From Lutjanus erythropterus (Eukaryota > Chordata > Actinopteri > Lutjaniformes > Lutjanidae), in NCBI GenBank assembly GCA_020091685.1, contig CM034598.1, positions 22,452,326 through 22,516,325 on the forward strand: 64,000 bases of DNA, in the 5' to 3' direction. A program made the position numbers and the translations under genes. The notes below the pieces were generated by a model that was not told the DNA's origin, made no database searches, and saw nothing but the letters and a program-made list of their open reading frames with translations. Positions 1 to 11,700 of this stretch are shown piece after piece. Each line of letters begins with the position of its first letter. Position 1 is the first letter of the stretch.

Positions 1-606
1 ACACACTTAATTGTAACACTTGTGAACCGTCTTTTACAAAGCCGTCACTCCTTGTTTATCTATACAAATATTACTAATCTCACATCAAACATTTAATTAA
101 TTTAAAATCAAGAGGATCAACATTTTAATGTGACAGAATTTATTTTTAATGAGGATCACATTTTTTTGACAAATATATAGAAGTTTCAAATGTATGAATG
201 TGTCAATGCAGCAATAACTTTCCATAATAAAAGAAAAAATAAGCAGGAAAATAAAGACAGCTTGTTGTACTTAATCATATTTACTGATCAACACAGCCTT
301 AATGAGTCATTGTGTGTCCAAAGGAGATTTATCGTACAAAAACAAGAAACATTGTTTTAATCTGGCTGTTAATGACATGGAGAAATAATAAGAAGGAAAG
401 AAACCCAGTGGTGCCCCTGTGTGGCAGAAAAGAAGAATTGCACTGTCTAGTCATGGCTGTCATTACCTTATAGATGTAGTTTTTAAACATTGCAAGTTGA
501 CAACAAAAAATATGAGCATAAATTTTGCTATTATATAAAACTTGTCCCAGATTTCATTCACTGTTACTTTTCTTTCTGTTTCTCTCGCTGCCTGTTTCCC
601 TCTCAG
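1..606 (+). other. rad9a intron, left edge
   Basis: AT-rich DNA ending in a pyrimidine tract and the AG at 605-606 that opens the first visible rad9a exon. No other gene or clear repeat is seen here. Confidence 0.6.
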
Positions 607-3600
607 ACCAGTCCAAGGCCATGCTGACAGAACTGTGTCTAGCCTCAGACGAGTTTGACCATTTCGCCGTCCGAACTCAGAACAGCGTCACCTTTTGTCT
701 GAAGGAGTTGCGGGTAAGACCAAGGACACAGTGAGGGATGACAGAATGAAAGAATAGGAAGTCAAGAGGGAGAAGATACTGAGAGCAATTTGCAGTTAAA
801 ATATGCTTGGTTGAGTTCTTTTTAAAATTTGAGATTTCATGCGTTGATGTATTCATTAAAGAGGTTTGCTAAGTGACTTTTTGTTTCATCCAGGGTTTGT
901 TAGTGTTTGCAGAGTCTACTGGTCTCCCTATTTCTATGTACTTTGATGAGCCGGGCAGGTAAACATCCTCACATACAGATTTTAATTTGACCACTTGTGT
1001 CATTGCAGTGTACTAATATTTGCATTTTGTGTGTGTGTGTTTCAGCCCTGTAGTGCTTTCAGTAACAGACAGCGTCCTGGAGGGGAACTTTGTGCTGGCC
1101 ACACTTTCTGATGACCCCAGTCACCGAAAAAACACAAGACGGTAACGTTGAAACAGAACTGAATGTGTAAAATTATGTGTGGAAAATACTGTTATTGGGT
1201 GGAATCGGTAGTGCTGCTGACAGTTTTGTTTGAAACATATTTATCAGCTAATTTTCTTTAGATCTACTTAGGGACTAATCGTCTGTCTGTCTCTATCAGT
1301 CAGTGTTGTAAAAGGCCAGGGGCTGAAACTGATTTGCCTTTTATCCAAATGGTTTCTTCAGTTCTAATGAAATTTTCTAAGGAAATCCTCAGCAGTTACC
1401 CTGCAGAGATGCGACATGATGGAAAGGGTGACCAGGACCCATAAAATGACACATGGGACAAAGAGTGTGTTTGTGTTGGACAATGTGGAACATGTTACCA
1501 ATGCTGAGTCTAAAATGTTGATATAATGTTGATCTGACCTAACAGATAAACACTTCTATTCTGCCCCTTTGCTGACCCCTGGAACGGAGTTAGCATGTTA
1601 GCACTTCCAGCTCCCCCATTTCAAAGTCAATGTGTGGTTTGAATGTTTTTTGTTTTTTTTGGTTGTTATTTGCCTAAAATAATGTTCGTTGTCAACGCAA
1701 TCTAAAGAGGGATTCATGTTTCGTTCTAGCACATAAAATACATCAGTAAATGCTCCCCTCATGAATTTTGAAGCTTTTATGTGTCTTAAAAAAGGCGGTT
1801 GCTCACAAGTGGCAAAATGAGATCACAGAGGGACATTAGTAACTTAGTGGGTGGGGTGACACTGAGTCATGTGACTGTGGTGTAGTTCATTTATAGCATT
1901 AGCTTCTTACTTTTGGTGATTTCATTTGCACTTCAAAACTCGTAGAAGTGGTGTTTGTGAAGATTATCTTGCTGAACAAAACGTGTTAGTGTTATGAACT
2001 TTTGTTCACTTAAATCTGCATAGTTTCTGACTTTGCAGTTCCTTGTAACTTTCTCTGTCGTGTGCAGCGTAGGCAGCAAAGATGGGGACAGGTTAACCTG
2101 AACCCAACCCCTTTGTGTGCAGTTTGATTGACATCAAACGCCGCCCCCGTGATGACAGCCTTCCCTGCTTTCTTCACAGGCATTGGATAAAAGCCAGATT
2201 TTAGAAAAGAATCTTTCCTGCAGTGGTTTGACTTTTGAAAACTAAAGCCAATCAAAATATGGGACGTTGTCTTTCTATGTGGGACTAAAGGTGATGTGGT
2301 AGACTGGTGTTGACTATAACCATGATATTTGCAAAATAATTAAAAATATTGATATCATGCTGGTAATACTCATTATAATACTGTTTAAATAATTCAGCAT
2401 CTCTTAAACATAGTGTTTGCTTAAATTGTTTCTGTTTTTTTCCATTCTCGCCTTGTCTCCCTCCTCCGGCACACCTCACACACCATTTCACCATCCATGA
2501 GGTGTAGTTGCACATTTTGCAGTTATGGTTACAGTCTCTCTCTCCTCCCTACACTTGTATTTTGAGTGTATGTCCTTTTCCAAAAAACAGACAAAGCACA
2601 CAGTTAATAAAATGAAAAATTAATTTTATTGGCAGCATTATTTCCTTTTCAGATTTCTTATGGATATCACAATAATATAATTATAATGAATTATTTTGGC
2701 CTCGATACTCTTGTATTGAAAATCTGATATTGTGACAGCCTTATGTAATTTGCCGGTCTAGAGATATAAAAGCTGGACAGTTCCACATAAAGTGGGACAC
2801 CTGGTCATCCTAGGCGCATGGAGACTTTAGCAACACTTGTAGTATGAAGAAGAACTCTACTGGTAGATGGATGCATTTCCCTTGTGGCCTTCATCAGGAT
2901 CATCCCTGAACAAATGTGGAATGACCTTGCCAGTCACACCATTCTGGGTGAGAGGGACATCATTAGAAAGTAAATTAAACTTCAGAAAAAGTCTTCACCC
3001 ACTAGTTGGTGCCTCTTCTCTGCATGATAAATGCATAAGATTTTCTGCCCGATATCAGGACTACCAAAGCTCTTTGGATGGACAGTGAAACCTTTTCATT
3101 AACACATTTAGTAGTTATACACTGGTTGTGTAGAACTACCAGTAGGCTTCATTTTTAATTACCAATCAGGGGCAAAACCTTGGATCCTTTCTTTTTCTCA
3201 TTCATGTCATATTTGTCTTCCAAACCGTCCTCAGAGCACACACACCTCCGCCCCCTGATGACTTCATGAATGACGACATAGACTCCTACCTCATCGCCAT
3301 GGATACCAGTATCAAACCAGGTCCCTCAGACACGGGTCCGCCCACACCCCCGTTAGCTGATTCCACATGTTCAAAACAGCCCGCTGCAGCCGATCACCGG
3401 ACGAGACAGCACAGCGAGGAGGAGGAAGATGAAACAGATGATTCAGCCGGACCACCTAATAAGAAGGTATGGTTCAGTTTTCACATGAATAAATGCAGTA
3501 ATTAAAAATGTGTTAAGTCAGATAAATGTGTTAATTCATTTAATCTTGTTTTACTTGGGAAATCTCTACAGAAATGTAAATCTCCTTTTTAAGGACATAT

Positions 3601-5159
3601 TGCAGACTGTAACATACCACCTGTTGTTCCGTTGTTTCAGCCAGTTACATCCTGTTTTGTTCAATCATGTGAGAAACTCCACTACCCACCCTACACACAC
3701 ACACTTTCTTTAGTTATATCCCATTAAATGTCAGATAATACTTATTGTTATTTTATGTATATGAAACATGTTTTGCATGAATATGTAAAAATTTCCTCAT
3801 CATATTGACGCAGGAGTCCACAAAGTACTCAATGAATCTCAGACAATGTAACAAGGTATACAGATCTGTGACTGGAGCAAATGATGCTTCAATACTCACA
3901 AGCTACTCATTTGGTATTGATGCCTCAAAAACAAATCTTGATAATAAAATTAGAAATTATGTTATGCATCACTTATTATCAGTACCTTTGTATAATGTCT
4001 GTGCCTATACACAGTCCTGACATATTTAGCTGACCACATGAAATTAACCTGTGAGATGTGAGAACCGAGGGTGCAGCCACGTACACGTCACACTCGCCCA
4101 TCAAACCTTTGAGAGTGGCAGAAAGGAAATGTAATGTGGTGTGGTGCTACTTTTCACCTGTAGATAAAAATACAGCAAGGTGCACCGTTTGTGGCAGGAA
4201 AGTGTAAAGCCTTCAAGCGCTTTAAAACAACACAGTTGTTACAATGAAAGTTACAATGAAGCTGAACACAAACAAGATAATTTTGTGTAGTAGGTCTTCA
4301 AAATACTAGACCTCTTTTTTATATTTGCTTTTGTAATAATATGATAGTATGTGTTGTGATTTTCTAATGATTTTTTTTAAAGTAACAATTATTTTGAAAA
4401 ACCACATACCTATTTAAAGAGAGTTCCCTCCAGAATCAAAAATACATATTCTTCTCCTGGACTGCAGAGCTATCTATCAGTCTAGATTGGTTTGTTGTGA
4501 GTTGCAGAGTTTTGGAGATATCAGCTATAGAGATGTTTCTCCTTCTCTACAATATAATACGCCTAAATGGCTTTCGGCTTGTGGTTCTCAAAGCACCATA
4601 AAAATACATTCATAAAATTCAAAACCAGTGTCTTTTCAAAAATCATGACCCAGTTACTCAAGATAATCCACAAATTTTGTTGTGAGCAGGTTTATTTTTC
4701 TGGCAGGTGATTGGATGAAACATCTGTCTATTGTGGTGCAGACACAAACTGATAACTTGAAGCCCATTATACTGGAGAGAAGGCAGGTGACCCAACCCTC
4801 AAATTATCTGTATTGGTGTCAGTAAAATTGTTACAAAAAGTACCATCCAGTTTGGTATGGCCCTTCCCTAGTATCTCCTAACCACTCTAATTAGACAAAC
4901 CCCTGTCATGGACAAGTTGAGGATCTCTCTGTACTGGCAAATCACATCAGGACATGGCTTTGGGTAACAATTGGCTGCAGAAATGACTTGTTTTACATTT
5001 AAAATAAAACATATTCTAACAATAATCTCTATTTTTGTTTTCCTCTCACAGTTCTGTTCCCTGTTCTTTGGATCGGTGCTTCCTCCGCCTTCTCAGATGT
5101 CGACTCAACCTATGAAGAGTCAGGATGTGTTGGCCAGTGACAGCGAGGAAGACGTGTAA
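607..5159 (+). CDS. rad9a: RAD9A, checkpoint clamp (9-1-1) subunit, 3' part of gene
   Basis: Encodes the C-terminal part of RAD9A, the subunit of the RAD9-HUS1-RAD1 clamp loaded at damaged DNA, which activates ATR through TopBP1. Exons seen: 607-713, 894-958, 1046-1141, 3235-3466 and 5052-5159 (stop TAA 5157-5159). All have AG/GT borders and phases agree. The first exon enters in phase 2, so the start and N-terminal half lie left of the window. Exons 1-3 hold the end of the PCNA-like fold (TFCLKELRGLLVFAEST, then NFVLATLSDDPSH). Exon 4 begins the unstructured tail with PPPPDDFMNDDIDSYLIAMD and a Glu-rich run ending PPNKK. The last exon has FCSLFFGSVLPP, like the human FRSLFFGSIL segment, and ends LASDSEEDV, an acidic serine motif at the place of the human phospho-site that binds TopBP1. 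It converges on tbc1d10c. RAD9B is the alternative; the tail fits RAD9A better. Confidence 0.93.
1142..3234 (+). other. rad9a intron, no other gene seen
   Basis: A 2.1 kb intron between donor GT at 1142 and acceptor AG at 3233-3234. The sequence is unique-looking and AT-rich with short open frames only. I see no recognisable gene or well-defined element. Confidence 0.7.
3467..5051 (+). other. rad9a last intron with a half copy of a fold-back element
   Basis: Intron before the last rad9a exon. Positions about 4432-4690 resemble the left arm of the fold-back family found complete at 15947-16613: shared strings include ATACATATT, TCTAGATTG, GAGTTGCAGAGTTTTGG and GTTACTCAAGATAATCCACA. The right arm is missing. 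The rest is unremarkable. Confidence 0.55.
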
Positions 5160-5549
5160 TGAAGCAGAGTCACAGTGGACTTGATGAATGGAGAGAAAAG
5201 ATGGACTAACCTGAAACTATATTTGTGTGTGTTTGTTGTATTATTTTTACACACATGCTACCTGCACCACAAGAGATGGACACCCTGAACCCTTATTTTC
5301 AATCTTTACGGGCCTGTACAAGTGTTGTACTGGGATTTTTCTTTTTTGTACGTGGGCAAATATATGCAAAGACTGTTACAGTACAGAACAGGAGGGCCAC
5401 TGCAGGTGTATTCCAGATTTGTACTGGACTATAATGTAAATGGTGGAGTTGAAAAACTGGGATTATGTGAAACAGGACATGAAGCACTTCCTGTTTATTT
5501 TTCGTTTGGAGTTCAGTTTGTGATCAAGGTGCAACAAAAAGCTCTTCTA

Positions 5550-5555
5550 AATAAA
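5550..5555 (+). terminator. Poly(A) signal AATAAA of rad9a
   Basis: Canonical hexamer 391 bases past the rad9a stop. Cleavage would fall near 5565-5585, which abuts or overlaps the 3' end of tbc1d10c on the other strand. Confidence 0.75.
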
Positions 5556-5588
5556 AGAAATGTATTTTTCAGAAGTATGTAAACATTA

Positions 5589-5594
5589 TTTATT
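5589..5594 (-). terminator. Poly(A) signal of tbc1d10c (minus strand AATAAA)
   Basis: TTTATT on the plus strand, 130 bases past the tbc1d10c stop. A second TTTATT at 5714-5719 lies almost on the stop codon and is a less likely choice. The predicted cleavage near 5560-5575 meets the rad9a 3' end. Confidence 0.65.
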
Positions 5595-5723
5595 GTTTAT
5601 TTACACGTCAAAAGGTTCAAGTATAAAACAGATTTAGGATCTCTGTCCAACAACCGAAGTCTGAGGCACTCTAAAAAAAACGCCTCCTTATTCCTCCTGA
5701 TCCAACAACAAAGATTTATTTTG

Positions 5724-8700
5724 TCAAAAGTAAGATTCATCACGAGAAGCAGAATATCTAAGCGTCTGTGATCCAGTCTTTGCAGGTGGAGGCTCATCGC
5801 TGCTCCCTTTCTCTCGTTGCACCTGGAAACTTTTCCCCCTCGTCTGTGGTTTCCTCCTCTCCTTCTCCAGCTCCTTCTCTCTCTTCTTTCTCAGCCTCTC
5901 CTCCTCTTTCTCCCGTCTCTCTCGCTCCCGTCGCCTCCTCCTCCTCTCCCTGGAGCTCAGTTTCTCCTCCCCCTCCCCCTCCCCCTCTCCCTCGATGGGT
6001 TCCACCATCCCTGAACCATCACTGAAGTCCTGTATCAGGATTTTGGGGACTTTCATTTTGGCTTTTTTGGGATGCTCTCCTCTCAGTCTCCGGAAGAGAC
6101 CAAAACGTTTAGGGGGTTCCTGTTGTACCTCTGTCCTCTCAGTCGCTTCTTCTGGCACTGATGAGGTGACTTCAGGAGGAGTTTGGGTCTGGTTTACAGC
6201 TTCCGGATTGGACTGTGATTCTGGGTGATTAACTTCTGGTTGAGTCGGAACTGGTTGTGACTGATTGGTTTTCTGTGGCACGGTGAAGAGATCTTCAGAG
6301 AGCCGACGCCCTAACCTGGGCCCCCGCGAGCTGGATGGCTTGCGGATGCAGAAATCTCCTGAAGACCGGCTGCTGCGGCGCCCTGAGGCTTGCATCACGC
6401 CGCTGTTATTCAGCTCAAGTTCAAGGAGGGACTCTTTGTCTTGGACTTGTGGGTTAATGTCAGCGTTTGAGTCTGTTGGTTCAGGAGGAATGAAGACGTT
6501 GTCCTCACCTACAGCGTTGTCTTGAACATTTTCTGGAACATTTTGCATGCTGTCTTTCTCCACAGCAGCCGTCGTTGGCTGGATCTTTGGTTGTTCAGGT
6601 GCAGGTTCCTCAGCGGTGCTCATTTCTACTAAACTTCCTTCAGGTTCTGCAGTGAGATTCACTTCTTCATCCTGCTGTGGAGGTGCTAAGGTGTCAATAG
6701 GTTCTGTTGGTGTTTCCTCCACTTGCGTTTGATCATTTTCACCTTCTGATTGTGCAGTCTGAAATCTTTCTTTCTCTTCCTCTGTAGCTTCAGATGCTAC
6801 TGCATCACGTTCTGTCTCTGAACACCGAGTGAATGCTTCAGTTGGCTTGTTTGAAACTGGTATTTCTGCTTCAGTCTTTGCATCAGTGCCATCCTTTGAT
6901 TGGATGCATTCGGGTGAACATGGTATTAACGTCTCTGCTTCTGGCTTTAATTCTGTTTGTACTATTTCAGCCTTCAAATCATCCTGTGTGGCTGCATTTT
7001 TCTCTACCTCTTCTTGAGTCTGTGCCAGTGCATCAGTTTCTGTCTCTGTTTGGGTGTGCGACTCCGCTTTCACGTCCGTTTCTGCTAATGACTCAGTGCT
7101 GTAGTATTTTCCTTCTTCTATATCTCCCTGCTGTTGCTCTTGTGTCTCTGTCTCTTCTGCGGGTTCTTTGACAGCAGGAGATTTGACTTCACTGTCTGTC
7201 TCTGAGTCTGGACTTGTCTCAGTTGCTGCCTCCGAGACTGTGACTGTGTCCACCTGCGCGTTTTCAGTTTCTGCGCTCTCAGCTGGTTTAATGTCGGCCT
7301 GAATCATCCGTTCCTCGCTTTGGTCTACAGTTTCCTCTGTCTCCACCTCTGTGTTTGTATCTGCAACAGCATCTTTCTGCATGTCATTCTGATTTTCCTC
7401 CACAGCTGCTGTATATTCACTTTCTGCCTCTTGTTTTTCTGTCACAGTATTTGTGTCTTTGACCTTGATGTCCTGGTCCTGGCTTTTAGAGTCCAACTCA
7501 TCTACTGGTTGAGGAATATCTTCCACAGACTGATCTTTGGTTGGTTCTGTCTCCACATTTGTTTCTTCTGTCTGTTCTGGAGGCATTTTTCTTTCTTCTG
7601 TCTCTTTGAGTTCCTCCTCTTCACCAATATCTGCTTCCTCTTGTTCAGTCTGTTCTTTTACGGCCATTTCTTCTACCTGCTCCGTTGGTGTCTTTTGGAT
7701 GTCGTCTTCTACTGTGACTGTTTCTTCTACCTGCTCCGTTGGTGTGTTTTGGACAATGTCTCCTATTGTGACTGTTTCTTCTACCTGCTCCGTTGGTGTC
7801 TTTTGGATGTCGTCTTCTACTGTGACTGTTTCTTCTACCTGCTCCGTTGGTGTATTTTGGACAGTGTCTTCTACTGTGACTGTTTCTTCTACTTGCTCTG
7901 CTGGTGTGTTTTGGACAATGACGTCTACTGTGACTGTTTCTTGTACCTGCTCCGTTGGTGTGTTTTGGACAATGACGTCTACTGTGACTGTTTCTTGTAC
8001 CTGCTCCGTTGGTGTGTTTTGGACAATGTCTCCTACTGTGACTGTTTCTTCTACCTGCTCCGTTGGTGTCTTTTGGATGTCGTCTCCTACTGTGACTGTT
8101 TCTTGTACCTGCTCCGTTGGTGTGTTTTGGACAATGTCTTCTACTGTGACTGTTTCTTCTACCTGCACCGTTGGTATCTTTTGGATGTCCTCCATCTTTT
8201 TAGATTCCTTCTCATCACTTTGACCTGATAGTTTCGTCTCACTCTGTTTCTTATGCTCCTCTGAAAATACATCCTCCTCCTCCTGGACGCCCTGCACCTT
8301 CTTAAAGTTTAACTCAGTCCAGCTCCTTAAGTCCTCCTTCGCTCCCATTGAGAGATGCCGAACAACTCTGCTGCTGCCACTGCCCTCACATTCGCCGGTG
8401 TTAGCCTTTCCCCCTTTCCTCCACCTCTTATGCAGGATGGACGGAGACAGCGACAGAGTGGATGCTGAGCGAGCGAGAGGGACGGACAGGTTGCCTTTCT
8501 CTCTCTCCATCCTGTCACGTTCTTCCTCGTTCTTCCGAGCCTTCGCCCATGCCATCCGGTATCCCAGACAGCGCCCTCTGGGGTCGAAAGTGGATGAGGG
8601 TCTTTCTTTCCTCCACTTTTCTAACTCCTTCTCCGTCTGCTTCTCCAGATCTTTGGCTGACAGCGGAACCGAACACACCTGAGAGAGGAAGAAAAACTTT

Positions 8701-11700
8701 AGTCTCACTTTTGTTTTTACTGTAATTTTCCAAATGTAGACACTTAACAGTATTACAGTTGTACAGTTTTACATCATACTTCATGCAGTACCAAAGAGTA
8801 AATCATTTAATTAGTAATAAATAAGCAGTTTAGCCTGTAGATAGCATAATTATGACAAAATATGTTACATGATAGGCAAATCTAAGCTTGTGAACTCATC
8901 TGGATGTTTATATAGATTCAGATGGGTGACTCATTAAAGGTAAAACCAATAGAGTCATAGTAAGGAACATAATTGTCATCCTCAAGCATCTACATTTAAT
9001 ATATTTTTCCACTCTTGTGTTCAGGATTTCATTTCATTTGGTTCAGTTAAGAACTCAAATTGTGCTGTTTGTTTTGGATTCATATTTAAGCTGTAGTTTT
9101 GGCAGCTTCAAATGCCAGTTGTTGTTTTTTTTGTCCTGAAAGTTGTGTGGATAAAATCATAACATCTGCTGAGCTCACATGTCATCAGCTCAATCTCCAT
9201 GACATCTGTTAAGGACTGTGCGGTACGGTTTAAAGCTCCAGAAAACACCAGTAAGTCAGTCTTCAGTAAGTTAGATTTGTTTTGTTAAATTACTGTACAT
9301 GTGGTCATGTTTAAAAAGAAATTAAATTCAGCTGCCTTGAGGTAACTGGTAGCCAGTAAACAGATTTTCTTCACCACGAGTGCTCTCCTCAACAACTGCC
9401 ATCTGTTTCATGTTTACCTCTGCTACGAAGGCATCGTCGTCTTCATCTTGGATCTGTTCCCTGATGCCCCTCAGCCTCTCCAGAGTCTCCATCTGACCAG
9501 GACACTGCTTCCTCTGCTCAGCCCGGCCCAGTACCCGACGCACCAGCACCGCCGCCACCTGGAGCAACACCCGCACCCCTGTTCCAAAGAGAGGAGGGGC
9601 AAAAGTGGACGTAAATCATGGTATAACAGATAAAGATTTTTTTTACCACAGGCAACGTACCCAAAGTCACTATAACCAGGTGAAAAAGGAATGTTTTTAC
9701 CTTAAATATTATACCAAAATATACAATATAACATGATATAAGCTTCTGATTAATTTATCTAAGAAATTACATATTCTATTCCCTTTCAGCAGATAATTTA
9801 CTTTGTATGACCCACAGCAGCCGATATGGAGGACGTACCATAGCAGAAAAACAGGTCCCAGACTCGCAGCAGTGTGTTGAAGGGCAGGTGACGTGTGAAG
9901 AGACACATCAGCCAGTCTGTGGCGAACATGAGGGGCTCCACTCCATGGTGCTGTAGGTGTTTGTGTGCAGCTGGACACGTCCTTTTCAAAACCCAGGTCA
10001 GCATGGCCGCGTCAAACAGGACTCCCTCCTGCAGGAGCACACATGTTTAGTCAGCTGAGGACATCAGAGATCCAAGAAATTATTTATTTTATGGGTCTGA
10101 CATTTCCAGGGATGCACCGATTGCAAAGCACAGTTTTGCCAATAAACCATGCCAGTGGCAAAGTTATATTTTGTGGTTGTTTGTTTTGTTACTTACTACC
10201 CTTTTTGTGCCAGGGAAACAAAAAATCTTAATTCTAAAAACAGGGAACCCACTGCCCTCTTAAGTCATACCAAAGTTGTGTGCAACCAGTGGCTCTTTCT
10301 CTGAAACAGTGAGTGGGTGTGGTTGCTACTGTTGTCTTAGTCTTGCTGCAAATAAGTAACATAACATTTAGATAGTGCAAAATTGTTGTGACATAGTAGA
10401 CATCCATCCGCCACTACCACTGGCGAATGTCATTTTTCTTGTCAATAGGCTGAGTGCAGTCAACAAGGCAAATATTGGCTGATACTGATGTTTGTTGGTG
10501 CATCCCTAATTTCCCAATAATAGGAAGTTTCCTTGAAAAACTATTTAAAAAAACTAAACAATTTTTGAAATCTTCTGCTGACCTGCTGGACTAAAGTGTT
10601 CTAACTGAACATTGTCTCAATTTTACCTGTGATGAACAACTAATTAAATTTACAACAAACCTCTAAGAAATTATACCGGAGACAGGCAATGGAGCCACAT
10701 GCAGCCCTGGAGCCACAGGGTGCCGAGAAAGCTGAGTTCTCCTGCTCACAGTGCTGGGCCATCCCTGCCTACAAGTACCAGGATGCATTGCACGTGACCT
10801 TCTGATGCCCATTCCCATATTGTTGGGTATCGTCACACTACCTGATAGTGTTTGGTGACACGTCTCCTGGCTACCCAGAAGAGGAGACTAGAAATCCAAG
10901 CTGAAATACCCTGTAGTTCTTCTGTCAAAAACCAACAACATCACTGTGACATCACTGTGACATCACTGGATGCAGAAAGAACAACAGATTTTGCAGCAGG
11001 AGAGCTCAGCTTTCTCAGTCAATATAGCACATACTGAGGAATTTATTGCTTCACATGACAACATTTAAACATCAACACTAATTGGACATCCACACGAGAA
11101 GTGGTGAATTTTCCCTTTAATGAATCTGTAGATGTTTGCTGAATTGTGCTTAATTCATAGCAAAATTAACAGGGTAAACTAGTAGAAATAAGTGCAGTAT
11201 CAGGTACATTATGTTGGTCCTCACCAGCAGAGGGCTGTAATATCCGGGCAGGTACTGCTCACTGATCTGCACCAGACACCAGAAGGCCTCCTGCCAAAGT
11301 CACATGATTTTAGATGGCAGATAAAATGATAGTAAGTCAACATCAGATGCCACAATAGCTTATTGTGTTATCCACTGAAGCGTGTTTCCAGCTGATTTTT
11401 TTTTTATTGAGCAGAAGGGTAAACATTGTAATTGATTGCTACCTCAGCAGGCATGTTCATCAGCAGCACTGCAGCCACAGGCCCCTGCGCCTGGCAGTAA
11501 CCCTCTTCTGGTTGGTACTGAGTGTACGCTTTCAGGACCCGGAACAAACCACGCTGCCTACACACACGCACACACACACACACCACAGTCATCAGTCACA
11601 AATCACAAGTTTAACCCTCCTCATTGTGCTTAGATAAAATTAACTTTTAAACAGATAAATAAAGAAAGCGTTAATGTAAAGATGCTGCTGAGAGACCCTG

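Noticed and set aside
5768-6025. Ser/Pro-rich plus-strand open frames
   Set aside because: Antisense of the basic/acidic coding tail of tbc1d10c.
7537-8223. 228-codon plus-strand frame rich in Ser/Thr/Cys
   Set aside because: Also a mirror of the tbc1d10c repeat array.
7320-8228. 302-codon open frame on the plus strand, Cys/Leu/Phe-rich repeats
   Set aside because: It is exactly antisense to the tbc1d10c 54-base repeats. A repeat without stops in one frame keeps the antisense frames open. No splice signals or homology.
11224-11235. CTCF-like string CCAGCAGAGGGC
   Set aside because: Overlaps a tbc1d10c exon/intron border and is explained by the coding sequence; kept only as a chance match.
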